Below the pieces are notes generated by a model. It saw only the letters and a list, made by a program, of their open reading frames with translations. It did not search any database and was not told the origin of the DNA. DNA of 64,000 nt from Perlabentimonas gracilis (lineage in GTDB: Bacteria; Bacteroidota; Bacteroidia; Bacteroidales; Tenuifilaceae), in the NCBI RefSeq assembly GCF_011174675.1, contig NZ_JAANIG010000009.1, positions 61,101 to 125,100 of the forward strand, written 5' to 3'. This document shows, one piece after another, positions 56,735 to 64,000 of the stretch. Position 1 is the stretch's first letter, and each line of letters opens with the position of its first letter. A program made the position numbers and the translations under genes.

Positions 56735-57712
56735 ATGAGCGACATTGGTTTTTATTTAATAATCTTTGCCGTAAGTATTGCGGCGCTATGGATTTTACTG
56801 TACTTTGTACCCATAGGGTTGTGGTTCTCGGCATTGGTAAGCGGTGTTAGGGTTTCATTACTGCAACTAATCCTAATGCGTTGGCGTAAGGTTCCCCCAG
56901 GGGTAATTGTTCAAGCCCTAATTGAGGGAACAAAAGCAGGCATTCAACTTTTCCGAAACGATCTCGAAGCCCACTACCTTGCGGGTGGACGGGTATCAAA
57001 AGTGGTTCACGCCTTGGTTTCGGCTCAAAAGGCTAATATTCCGCTCGACTTTAAAATGGCAACTGCCATTGACCTTGCCGGTAGGGATGTGTTTGAGGCC
57101 GTACAAATGTCGGTAAACCCCAAGGTTATTAACACTCCACCCGTTACCGCCGTGGCAAAGGATGGAATTCAGCTTATTGCAAAGGCCAGAGTTACCGTAA
57201 GGGCTAACATCAAGCAGCTAGTTGGTGGAGCAGGAGAGGAGACCGTGCTTGCACGTGTTGGCGAGGGTATTGTATCGTCAATTGGTTCGGCCGACTCGCA
57301 TAAGAAGGTGCTTGAAAATCCAGATTTTATCTCTCGCGTTGTGCTCGAGAAAGGGTTGGATGCAGGTACTGCCTTCGAAATTCTATCCATCGATATTGCT
57401 GATATTGATATTGGAAAGAACATTGGTGCTGTGCTGCAGATGGATCAGGCCAATGCCGATAAGAATATTGCTCAGGCCAAAGCTGAGGAACGTCGTGCAA
57501 TGGCTGTTGCTCTAGAGCAGGAGATGAAAGCTAAAGCGCAAGAGGCTCGTGCCAAGGTAATTCTTGCCGAGGCCGATGTGCCCAAAGCGATGGCCGAAGC
57601 ATTCCGCAATGGCAACCTTGGAATTATGGATTACTACAAGTTCAAGAATATTGAGGCCGACACCTCAATGCGCGAGAATATTGCCAATAAGGATAAGGGT
57701 AAAAAGCAATAG
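56735..57712 (+). CDS. floA: Flotillin-like protein FloA
   Basis: 325 residues. N-terminal membrane helix, then a SPFH-like domain and an Ala/Glu-rich coiled region ([20 protein letters not shown]). [18 protein letters not shown] and [15 protein letters not shown] are FloA signatures. Organises membrane rafts; NfeD is the usual partner. Confidence 0.94.
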   Translation: MSDIGFYLIIFAVSIAALWILLYFVPIGLWFSALVSGVRVSLLQLILMRWRKVPPGVIVQALIEGTKAGIQLFRNDLEAHYLAGGRVSKVVHALVSAQKANIPLDFKMATAIDLAGRDVFEAVQMSVNPKVINTPPVTAVAKDGIQLIAKARVTVRANIKQLVGGAGEETVLARVGEGIVSSIGSADSHKKVLENPDFISRVVLEKGLDAGTAFEILSIDIADIDIGKNIGAVLQMDQANADKNIAQAKAEERRAMAVALEQEMKAKAQEARAKVILAEADVPKAMAEAFRNGNLGIMDYYKFKNIEADTSMRENIANKDKGKKQ

Positions 57713-57739
57713 TTTTTCTTTAGATATACTTAACAAAAA

Positions 57740-57768
57740 ATGCTTTGCAATAGTGCAAAGCATTTTTT
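57740..57768 (+). terminator. Rho-independent terminator after floA
   Basis: Ten-bp perfect stem (57740-57749 with 57754-57763), 4-base loop, T6. Confidence 0.92.
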
Positions 57769-57782
57769 GTATGGGTTACAAT

Positions 57783-57810
57783 AAAAAAAGGGCTGATTCA
57801 TCAGCCCCTT
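57783..57810 (-). terminator. Terminator for the DUF5606 gene
   Basis: Seven-bp stem (57790-57796 with 57801-57807), 4-base loop; on the minus strand a run of seven T follows. Confidence 0.85.
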
Positions 57811-57830
57811 TTAAAATGTAAAAGCTAGGG

Positions 57831-58421
57831 TTATCCCTTCTTCTGATGTGTCGATTTTTTTGCGCCATCACCCGCTGGCTTTGCCTTGGCTGCAGGTGCC
57901 TTTTTCTGTGCAGTCGGTTTTTTCTCCTTTGCTGCAGCGCTTTTGGGTTGAGCCTTTGCTTTGGGTGTTTTCACTTCCTGACCAGCCTCTGTTGCTTCGG
58001 CATTTTCTGCGTTCTGCTCAGCAACCTCTTCTTCCTCCTCAAAATCAAGCATACCAAGGTCTTGTAGCTGGTTGTACCATGATACTACTTTTTTGATGTC
58101 CGATGTGTAAACCCTATCGGTATCGTAGTTGGGCTCAACCTCTAGAAAGAATTTTTTCAGCTCGTCGTTGCTAGATTTATGCGAGATGGTTGAACCTCCA
58201 TTCTCTTTCCCCTTGATGCTATTCAGAATTTCCCTAAGCGGTTTTTCCCCATCATTGGTGAAGATAGCGATATCCGATAGCGCGCTAACCTTAGCCGATG
58301 CTGCAATGTGGCTACGCTTACCATCGGTGAGCGACTCAACAATTATCCCATTTCGCCCTTGCGAAACGTACTTGTACAGGCCTGGGTAACCCGAAATTGC
58401 CATAATATCCTTCAATGCCAT
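57831..58421 (-). CDS. DUF5606 protein with Lys/Ala-rich tail
   Basis: 196 residues from ATG 58421; the open frame begins 19 codons earlier, but a -7-like element at 58451-58458 lies in that part. N-terminal DUF5606 domain (ALKDIMAISGYPGLYKYV to about 125), common in Bacteroidota and of unknown function, then an acidic patch and a disordered Lys/Ala/Pro-rich tail like those of nucleic-acid binding proteins. Confidence 0.82.
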   Translation of the reverse strand: MALKDIMAISGYPGLYKYVSQGRNGIIVESLTDGKRSHIAASAKVSALSDIAIFTNDGEKPLREILNSIKGKENGGSTISHKSSNDELKKFFLEVEPNYDTDRVYTSDIKKVVSWYNQLQDLGMLDFEEEEEVAEQNAENAEATEAGQEVKTPKAKAQPKSAAAKEKKPTAQKKAPAAKAKPAGDGAKKSTHQKKG

Positions 58422-58450
58422 AGTGTGAATGGTATTTTTAAAGTGAACTA

Positions 58451-58458
58451 CAAAAGTA
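58451..58458 (-). promoter_or_regulatory. Candidate -7 element for the DUF5606 gene
   Basis: Reads TACTTTTG on the minus strand, 29 bp before ATG 58421; decides the start. Confidence 0.45.
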
Positions 58459-58615
58459 TAAAAATGGATTAAATACACTTAGCTCCACACCAAAAAAATA
58501 AAAACCAATATCGCTTTAGCTGAATAGTCGAGAAATATTTTGGCTTATTTTAGTTTTTGGTTTACCTACTTTACCATAAAGAAACTGCTGAGCAAGTAAT
58601 TTACTACAGTTCGTT

Positions 58616-59518
58616 TTACTTGGTTAGCGAACATTTGCCCGATGCAGTTTTAAGATTTACAACGGGCAAGTTATCCCCTAGGGTAAAGGATTTTACGTTA
58701 TATAGGTCATTGTTCTTAGTGATTTGCGTTTCACTATCGAATTTCCAAGGCGATACAATTTCCCCCTTATTGGCTTTCGCCGTGAAAGTATATGTTCCCT
58801 TGGGCTTATAGCCGTTTAAGTTTAATTCGACAGAACCCGAAGCCGAGGAAAGAGTTAGGTCAGATTTCAACTGTGAAGCTAATAAAACGTTGATTGATCC
58901 AGAAGCGGTTGATATCTTACTACTGCTTGTTACATCAATTCCATTAGCCTTTATGGTTCCGCTTGCCGAACTTAATTCAATGTGACCCATACATTTATTA
59001 AATGTAATATCACCCGAAGCGGTTGACATACTAAAATGTGCATTAGCATTTTCAACCCATATATCTCCGCTGGCGGTACGTGCTTTCAGCACATCTGAAT
59101 CAACATTCTTGATTTGAATATCACCCGAAGCAGTGCTTATATTTGACCTTGAGTTTACACCTTCAATGGAAACACTTCCCGAGGCAGTGTTATACTCTAT
59201 TGTTGTATTTTTCGGAATCAATATCGTCCAGTTTGAATCTCCTTTACACCTCCTACCCTTAAAATTTTCCTTTAATGCGATGTAACCATTTTTCTCCTCA
59301 ATACTATAGTCGAAGCACTCATCAGGGTATGTGTAGTCGAGAATTATAACAATCTCGTTGGTTTTGCTCTCCTTAATAATACAGTTACCACTAACGGTAT
59401 TAATTCTCATCTCATCTTTTGGTTGGTACCGCTTTTCCATACTGTTCGTTTGCGCTATGGCCAATTGATTGAACGATAGCAGACCGAGAGAAATAAATGT
59501 GATCATAATCTTTTTCAT
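58616..59518 (-). CDS. DUF4097 beta-repeat secreted protein
   Basis: 300 residues from ATG 59518. Signal peptide (1-23, FNQLAIAQ). The rest is a repeat of beta strands in which an [S/T]ASG[D/S/T][I/V] motif returns about eight times every 17-24 residues, as in DUF4097/DUF4098 adhesin-like proteins. Location: periplasm or surface. Function unknown. Confidence 0.82.
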   Translation of the reverse strand: MKKIMITFISLGLLSFNQLAIAQTNSMEKRYQPKDEMRINTVSGNCIIKESKTNEIVIILDYTYPDECFDYSIEEKNGYIALKENFKGRRCKGDSNWTILIPKNTTIEYNTASGSVSIEGVNSRSNISTASGDIQIKNVDSDVLKARTASGDIWVENANAHFSMSTASGDITFNKCMGHIELSSASGTIKANGIDVTSSSKISTASGSINVLLASQLKSDLTLSSASGSVELNLNGYKPKGTYTFTAKANKGEIVSPWKFDSETQITKNNDLYNVKSFTLGDNLPVVNLKTASGKCSLTK

Positions 59519-59612
59519 AGGAATTTTGTTTTTTTGACTAATATGTAACGAAGGACGCCAACATATAGGTGAGTGCTGCATTAGTATTGATGTAATTTTA
59601 TTTCAAACCAAA

Positions 59613-60281
59613 TTATTTTATCATCTTCAGCAGTTGGCTCCTATTTAGAATTGTTATCTCCCTTCGGTTAACATAAATTATTCCCTCTTCCTGCATTTCT
59701 GAAAATACTCGGGCTAGCGAAGGCCGAGTAACCCCAAAAAACTCGGCCAGCTCCTGATGCGATTTGGGTAGGATTATGGTGGTGCGGGTTTCGCTTTTAC
59801 CCAAGGTAAGTAGGTAGTGCGCAACCTTTTCCTTAATGGTTTTAAATGAAAGCAACCATAATTTTGTGGTTAAAAAATGTGCTCTATTGGATACTGCTCT
59901 TAGGAAGTTGTTTAGAATAATTACATTGCTTTGAAGCAGCCTTAACACATCGGCTTTGGGGATGAAAAGAATTCTGCAGTCGGTGAGGGCCACCACATCC
60001 ACAGGAAACTTGTTGGCATCGCTAAATATTACGGCGTGAGCAAGTGGTTGTGGAGCCTGAATTTCTTCTACCTTTAGAATTTTTCCCGAGAAATCGACCA
60101 TTTCGCCTTTAACAACGCCCTCAACAAGAATGCAAAGAAACTTCACTTCCTCATCGCGCTGGGCAACGGTTTGCCCTTTGTTAAACGATCTAACCGTGAA
60201 CGATATCTGCTTAAAAATTACCTCAAGGTCCTCGCTTTTAAGCCCAACGAAGAAAGGTGATTTTACTAAAACCTCGTACAT
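59613..60281 (-). CDS. Crp/Fnr-family regulator 1
   Basis: 222 residues from ATG 60281; the open frame runs 19 codons further. A cyclic-nucleotide-binding-like beta barrel (about 10-125) and an HTH_CRP domain (about 150-215) with HQELAEFFGVTRPSLARVFSEM. No Fnr-type Cys cluster, so it does not look like an Fe-S oxygen sensor. Ligand unknown. Confidence 0.88.
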   Translation of the reverse strand: MYEVLVKSPFFVGLKSEDLEVIFKQISFTVRSFNKGQTVAQRDEEVKFLCILVEGVVKGEMVDFSGKILKVEEIQAPQPLAHAVIFSDANKFPVDVVALTDCRILFIPKADVLRLLQSNVIILNNFLRAVSNRAHFLTTKLWLLSFKTIKEKVAHYLLTLGKSETRTTIILPKSHQELAEFFGVTRPSLARVFSEMQEEGIIYVNRREITILNRSQLLKMIK

Positions 60282-60363
60282 CTTTTTTTGTGCTAAGATA
60301 TAAATATTGTTTGCTATTGGTGGGGCTTTCGTCCCCATTTATGGTATGTTTTAATAGATTTTT

Positions 60364-60371
60364 TACTTTTG
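60364..60371 (+). promoter_or_regulatory. Candidate -7 element for the HD-domain gene
   Basis: TACTTTTG, 30 bp before ATG 60402; it overlaps the alternative TTG start at 60369, making that start unlikely. Confidence 0.45.
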
Positions 60372-60401
60372 CCCCAATTCATCTTCAAAATCAAAAGCAT
60401 T

Positions 60402-60959
60402 ATGAACACACGAGAATACTACATCGATTTGCTTAGTAAGCATGTTAAGAACCCCAAGATGATAGCTCACTGTCTTGCTTCGGAGGCTGTGCTCCGAGCC
60501 TTAGCCAAGCACTTTGGCGAGGATGAGGATGTGTGGGGAATCGCGGGGTTGCTTCATGATATTGATGTGGAGTGGACCGAGGGCGACGCCAAGCGCCATG
60601 CCCTTGAGGGAGCAGAGCTGCTCAAGAACGAAGGGCTACCCGGTGAGGCCGTGGATGCCATAATGATGCATAACGAGATGGCAACGGGTAAGGATCGTAC
60701 TACGTGCTTTCAGCACGCTTTGGCCGCAGGCGAAACTATTACAGGGCTAATCTTTGCCACGGCGCTGGTTTATCCCGATAGAAAGATTGGCAGCGTAAAA
60801 CCTAAATCAATTGTTAAGCGGATGAAGGAGAAGGCGTTTGCTGCATCGGTTAATCGCGATACCATAATGGAATGCGAGAAGATTGGTTTACCAATCAATG
60901 AGTTTGCAGTTCTATCGCTTGATGCTTTAAAACCCATGGCCGAGGAGCTGGGCTTTTAA
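60402..60959 (+). CDS. HD-domain protein
   Basis: 185 residues. HD phosphohydrolase motif: HC at residue about 22, LLHDIDVEW around 48-56, and further His (HALEGAELL, MHNE). Similar to small HD proteins of unknown substrate in Bacteroidota and Clostridia. Divergent from the Crp/Fnr gene. Confidence 0.8.
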   Translation: MNTREYYIDLLSKHVKNPKMIAHCLASEAVLRALAKHFGEDEDVWGIAGLLHDIDVEWTEGDAKRHALEGAELLKNEGLPGEAVDAIMMHNEMATGKDRTTCFQHALAAGETITGLIFATALVYPDRKIGSVKPKSIVKRMKEKAFAASVNRDTIMECEKIGLPINEFAVLSLDALKPMAEELGF

Positions 60960-60965
60960 TAAAGA

Positions 60966-60998
60966 ACAACCCCTGCTGGATTCACCGGCAGGGGTTGT
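60966..60998. terminator. Long hairpin between convergent HD and OsmC genes
   Basis: Fourteen-bp stem with one G-T pair (60966-60979 with 60985-60998), 5-base loop. There is no good T run, so it may be a shared terminator or an RNA-stabilising structure. Confidence 0.6.
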
Positions 60999-61022
60999 GG
61001 AGAGTATACTGAGACTAGCGGA

Positions 61023-61457
61023 TTAGCCTAGCTCAACAGCAACAGGGGTAATGTTCTGAATATTGTCGCTAACTGGACATCTTGATTCAACTGCGTGCAG
61101 CCATTTTTCTAGGGTTGCTTTGTCTGCATCACAGGTGGGAATCATCTTAACCACAATGTTTTTGTAACCCGCCCTATCCTCATCGCTTTTTCCAAAAAGT
61201 TTGGCAGGGTTTAGGTCTCCGCTGATATCGATTTTAAGGTCTTTCAGCTCAAATCCCATCTCGTTGGCAATTAGGTGTCCCATTACATTTAGGCAGCCAG
61301 CAAATGCAGCTAAAACATACTCTACAGGGTTTGCAGCTGTGTTGGTTCCACCCAACTCCTCTGGTTCATCAACAATAATCTCGAAATTACGTGCCTTTAC
61401 AATAGTTTTGGCCGCGCTAGCCCTTTGGGCTTGTATTCTAAATTTTAAGTCTGCCAT
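61023..61457 (-). CDS. OsmC/Ohr-family peroxiredoxin-like protein
   Basis: 144 residues. Redox cysteines in FAGCLNVMGH (about 55) and ESRCPVSDNI (about 127). The family reduces organic hydroperoxides with thiols. A candidate -7 element TACCTTTG (61504-61511, minus) lies 46 bp upstream. Confidence 0.9.
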   Translation of the reverse strand: MADLKFRIQAQRASAAKTIVKARNFEIIVDEPEELGGTNTAANPVEYVLAAFAGCLNVMGHLIANEMGFELKDLKIDISGDLNPAKLFGKSDEDRAGYKNIVVKMIPTCDADKATLEKWLHAVESRCPVSDNIQNITPVAVELG

Positions 61458-61629
61458 AATATTAGGTTTTTAGTTATACAATCATTTGATTTTTCTCACA
61501 TTGCAAAGGTATCTGTTAGCAGAATAACAACCTAGCGAAGTAGCATTGGGAATCACCTGAATGAAAATGTAGTTTTATGAAGGAAAAAGTGTAATATTGC
61601 CTTTTAATAATCCTGCAATAGCAACTGAT

Positions 61630-62286
61630 ATGGAGAGCAAACATAAAGTATGGTACGATTATCTATCGGAAGACCAGCATCAGCAGCTTCTTGACAATTC
61701 GCAGCTGGTTACCTTTAAAAAGGATGAAACCATAATAAAGCAGGGCATTGCAGCCGATCATATCCTGTTCCTAGAGCAGGGCATGGTAAAGCTAATAATT
61801 GAGGATGAGGAGCGCTCTACCGCATTTAAAATCCTATCCGATAATACATTCATTGGCTTGATGTGCGCCTTTGTAAAGCGTAGCTTCGATTTTTCGGCTG
61901 TCGCCATCACACCCTCTAGGGTTCGGTTGATAAACAGAGCGGTATTTGAGGAAGCAATACGAGGCAATGGCGAATTTGCAGTTTACATTGTGCAGCTCAT
62001 GTCGCTCATGACCAACAAGGTGGTGCATGATCTAATTCAACTATCCCATAAAAATGCCGACGGTGCCATCTGTACCGTGCTGCTAGAGCTAGCATCAATA
62101 TTCAATAGCCATAAGTTTCAAATGCCCTTTTCGCGAATAGAGCTGGCGCATACCATTGGCTACTCCAAGGAGAGCGTAATTAGCTGCCTATCGTCGTTGC
62201 AACGTGATGGGGTACTAATTGCTTCGGGCAAAAGTATTGAGATTCTGGATATGAAACGCTTGGAGACAATTAGCCGCTTTGGCTGA
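61630..62286 (+). CDS. Crp/Fnr-family regulator 2
   Basis: 218 residues from ATG 61630; an upstream TTG in the frame at 61597 has little support. Beta-barrel sensor (about 15-120) and HTH_CRP (about 150-205) with the helix ELAHTIGYSKESVISCLSSLQ. No N-terminal Cys cluster. Divergent from the OsmC gene and convergent with the esterase-like gene, it may regulate OsmC or redox genes. Confidence 0.88.
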   Translation: MESKHKVWYDYLSEDQHQQLLDNSQLVTFKKDETIIKQGIAADHILFLEQGMVKLIIEDEERSTAFKILSDNTFIGLMCAFVKRSFDFSAVAITPSRVRLINRAVFEEAIRGNGEFAVYIVQLMSLMTNKVVHDLIQLSHKNADGAICTVLLELASIFNSHKFQMPFSRIELAHTIGYSKESVISCLSSLQRDGVLIASGKSIEILDMKRLETISRFG

Positions 62287-63624
62287 TTACTTGCCTCGTA
62301 CCTGCTCCAAGGCATTCGTTCGTTTTATAAATACTATCGCATCGTACCTTAGGGGTAAGATGGTGGGAACATAATTATAAAGCCTTTCTGTTGATGGATT
62401 ATAGGTTACCCCTATGGCTCTGTGCCCAATGGGGTTTAGCATATCTTCCGATTTGCGAATTTCGTCATCAAAAATTGTATAAAACGACTCTAGTCCACAA
62501 TCCTCTAGTAATGATTCTGCACTGTTTTTCTGTGCTTTAGGTATGCTCATCTTGGTCATTGGGCTACCCCATTGTACTCCTGCGTTAACCTTTCCTTTGT
62601 AGGTTGTAAAGCCAACTATGGTAACCATTTGGTCACCATAGCTTTGTCGTGCTAGCTGCCCAATATTTACCATTCCTTCGTTTCGCATCGATGTAGCCCT
62701 TGCATCGCCAACGTGGGTGTTGTGCGCCCACACAATCCCTTTGGCGTAGGTTCCGTGGCTTTTTAGCAGTTGCATCACGGTATTGTGCATATGCATCACT
62801 CTGCTGTTCCATGATGTGATGTTGTTGCGAACGGCCAAACGGTAGTAGTCCTCCGAGTTTTGCACTACCTTGGCGCTTTGCTTGGCATGCCTAAGTAGCT
62901 TAGCTTCGGTAGGGCATTCTATCGATTCCAAATGCTCCCTGAGGATATCAACCACCCACTCCAGTCCTTCGTTGCACGAGGGGTAGCCTTGCGTTACCGC
63001 TCTAGCATATTGCCACTCGTCGAAGTTGTAGGCTGTATAGCAGTCGAATTTTTCCTTGATATCATCATGCCTTTCGGGTAGTTTCTGCTCCACAATCCTC
63101 AACACCTCTTCCATGGCTTCCCATTGCCCGTAAACATCCATTCCGTATATTCCAATCCGTTTATCATTGGGGAGATCTTTATTGTACTCCCTAAGCCACT
63201 CGGCAAGGTTTTCCACCTCAGTGTTGGCCCACATCCATTCGGGCCATCTATCGAATGTTTCTAGCACTTCGCTTGCCGAGGCGTAGGTATTGCAATGGTT
63301 CTTAACGTATAGGTTAAGCCTGTAGATTGATGCCCAATCGCCCTCAACTGCAATAAAGTTATACTCCTTTTCAGCAATAAGCCGTTTACTTATTTCGGCT
63401 CGCCAGCGGTAAAACTCGGCAGTTCCATGAGTCGACTCGCCTAGCAAAACCAATTGGCTATCACCACCCAATGCAATAAGTTGGCTTAGGTCGTCAGCAG
63501 TTTTAAGCTCAACTGCATTTGCGCAGTATGGGTTTTGGGAGTTTCCCCCACAGGCCGGGGTAGTGGCCAGTAATGTAAGAAGCAGAGGTATGGCTAGCAT
63601 AATCTTTAGCATTATAAGTATCAT
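62287..63624 (-). CDS. Erythromycin-esterase-like lipoprotein
   Basis: 445 residues. Lipobox TPAC (about residue 25). The erythromycin esterase fold has the catalytic-type GESTHGTAEFYRWR (about 63-76), VEGDW, GIYGMDVYGQW and WAHNTHVGD segments. Proteins of this family act on macrolide or other ester substrates; EreA-type resistance cannot be concluded from family alone. Its stop is adjacent to the Crp/Fnr stop (62286/62287). Confidence 0.88.
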   Translation of the reverse strand: MILIMLKIMLAIPLLLTLLATTPACGGNSQNPYCANAVELKTADDLSQLIALGGDSQLVLLGESTHGTAEFYRWRAEISKRLIAEKEYNFIAVEGDWASIYRLNLYVKNHCNTYASASEVLETFDRWPEWMWANTEVENLAEWLREYNKDLPNDKRIGIYGMDVYGQWEAMEEVLRIVEQKLPERHDDIKEKFDCYTAYNFDEWQYARAVTQGYPSCNEGLEWVVDILREHLESIECPTEAKLLRHAKQSAKVVQNSEDYYRLAVRNNITSWNSRVMHMHNTVMQLLKSHGTYAKGIVWAHNTHVGDARATSMRNEGMVNIGQLARQSYGDQMVTIVGFTTYKGKVNAGVQWGSPMTKMSIPKAQKNSAESLLEDCGLESFYTIFDDEIRKSEDMLNPIGHRAIGVTYNPSTERLYNYVPTILPLRYDAIVFIKRTNALEQVRGK

Positions 63625-63785
63625 AATTATTACGATGGATGAACCCTAAAAATACTGATAATCTATAACATAGCCAAGTGAATGGTGTGCTTTCAAAAGA
63701 ATGAAAACACATACTGCTGAAAACCTGCTCGATGGGTAGGGTGTAAAAAAGTATTATAAAAGGCCATTTTTTAAAAGGATTTTTC

Positions 63786-63793
63786 TATTTTTG
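63786..63793 (+). promoter_or_regulatory. Candidate -7 element for tRNA-Arg
   Basis: TATTTTTG, 17 bp before the tRNA 5' end. Confidence 0.5.
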
Positions 63794-63810
63794 CAACCCG
63801 AAACGCAAAC

Positions 63811-63884
<74 letters not shown>

Positions 63885-63899
63885 CATTTTAAAATTATA

Positions 63900-63932
63900 A
63901 AGAGGGTGTCCATAAACTGGCACCCTCTTTTT
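63900..63932 (+). terminator. Rho-independent terminator after tRNA-Arg
   Basis: Nine-bp stem (63900-63908 with 63921-63929), 12-base loop, then T run. Confidence 0.88.
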
Positions 63933-63953
63933 TATTTATAAAGTCTTGTCGTT

Positions 63954-64000
63954 TTAGAATTTCACTTGAACTAGCACCAAATTCATTATTTGCCTTCTTT
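63954..64000 (-). CDS. Possible C-terminal end of a gene beyond the window
   Basis: On the minus strand a frame open from the window edge ends at TAA (63954-63956) and would give ...NLVLVQVKF. A hydrophobic strand ending in Phe is the usual C-terminus of outer-membrane beta-barrels, but 14 codons prove little. Confidence 0.25.
   Translation of the reverse strand, partial: RRQIMNLVLVQVKF

Overview
The window looks like a chromosomal segment of an anaerobic, probably fermentative member of the Bacteroidota (best guess Bacteroidales/Marinilabiliales-like; no rRNA is present to place it). The grounds are GldB, the Bacteroidota-type NusB, the DUF1573, YbbR, PUR/DUF3276, DUF5606 and DUF4097 proteins, many lipoproteins, -7 elements of the TAnnTTTG type upstream of several genes, and general lack of Shine-Dalgarno sites. 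I saw no phage, integrase, IS element, rRNA operon or CRISPR array; the only RNA gene is tRNA-Arg(TCT) near the right end.

Layout. 1-2.9 kb: chemotaxis adaptation operon (3' part of cheR, a histidine-kinase-like gene lacking the phospho-acceptor His, cheD, cheB). 2.9-6.8 kb: a DUF4407 membrane protein and a membrane GAF/PAS-array protein without output domain. 6.9-8.7 kb: dnaX, split into two frames at a run of 11 A. 8.8-11.9 kb: ferritin facing a FeoA-FeoB fusion. 12-17.8 kb: a hypothetical gene, a PUR-type nucleic-acid binding protein, then nusB-DUF1573-yajC and ybbR-coaE-djlA-like. 18-21.5 kb: iron/cobalamin-type ABC importer. 21.5-30.5 kb: lipoproteins, Pif1-like helicase, POT peptide transporter, gldB, smpB, Yip1 protein, miaA. 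30.7-35 kb: tungstate/molybdate importer with a ModE-like regulator and a DUF364 protein. 35.2-42.3 kb: a HEAT-like protein and two tandem giant proteins joining receiver domains to a pyruvate-phosphate-dikinase ATP-grasp. 42.6-51.1 kb: NADP-type glutamate dehydrogenase, a three-gene NuoE/NuoF/(NuoG-GltD-FdhA) redox complex, and a rubrerythrin-like protein. 51-58.4 kb: membrane MutS-like ATPase, TPR-PD40-SPOR protein, clpS-nfeD-floA, DUF5606. 58.6-64 kb: DUF4097 protein, two Crp/Fnr regulators, HD protein, OsmC, erythromycin-esterase-like lipoprotein, tRNA-Arg.

How it fits together. The redox block (glutamate dehydrogenase, putative bifurcating transhydrogenase, rubrerythrin, ferritin, FeoAB, OsmC, two Crp/Fnr proteins) fits an anaerobe that balances NADH, NADPH and ferredoxin pools and tolerates some oxygen. 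The two most unusual items are the tandem receiver/ATP-grasp proteins, which keep an ATP-binding site but show no phosphohistidine swivel or PEP barrel, and the 1228-residue fusion, whose formate-dehydrogenase-like part has Leu where the Mo-ligating Cys/Sec should be. The dnaX frame break, the His-less kinase and the intergenic families of 7-bp repeats and GC-rich palindromes also deserve attention.
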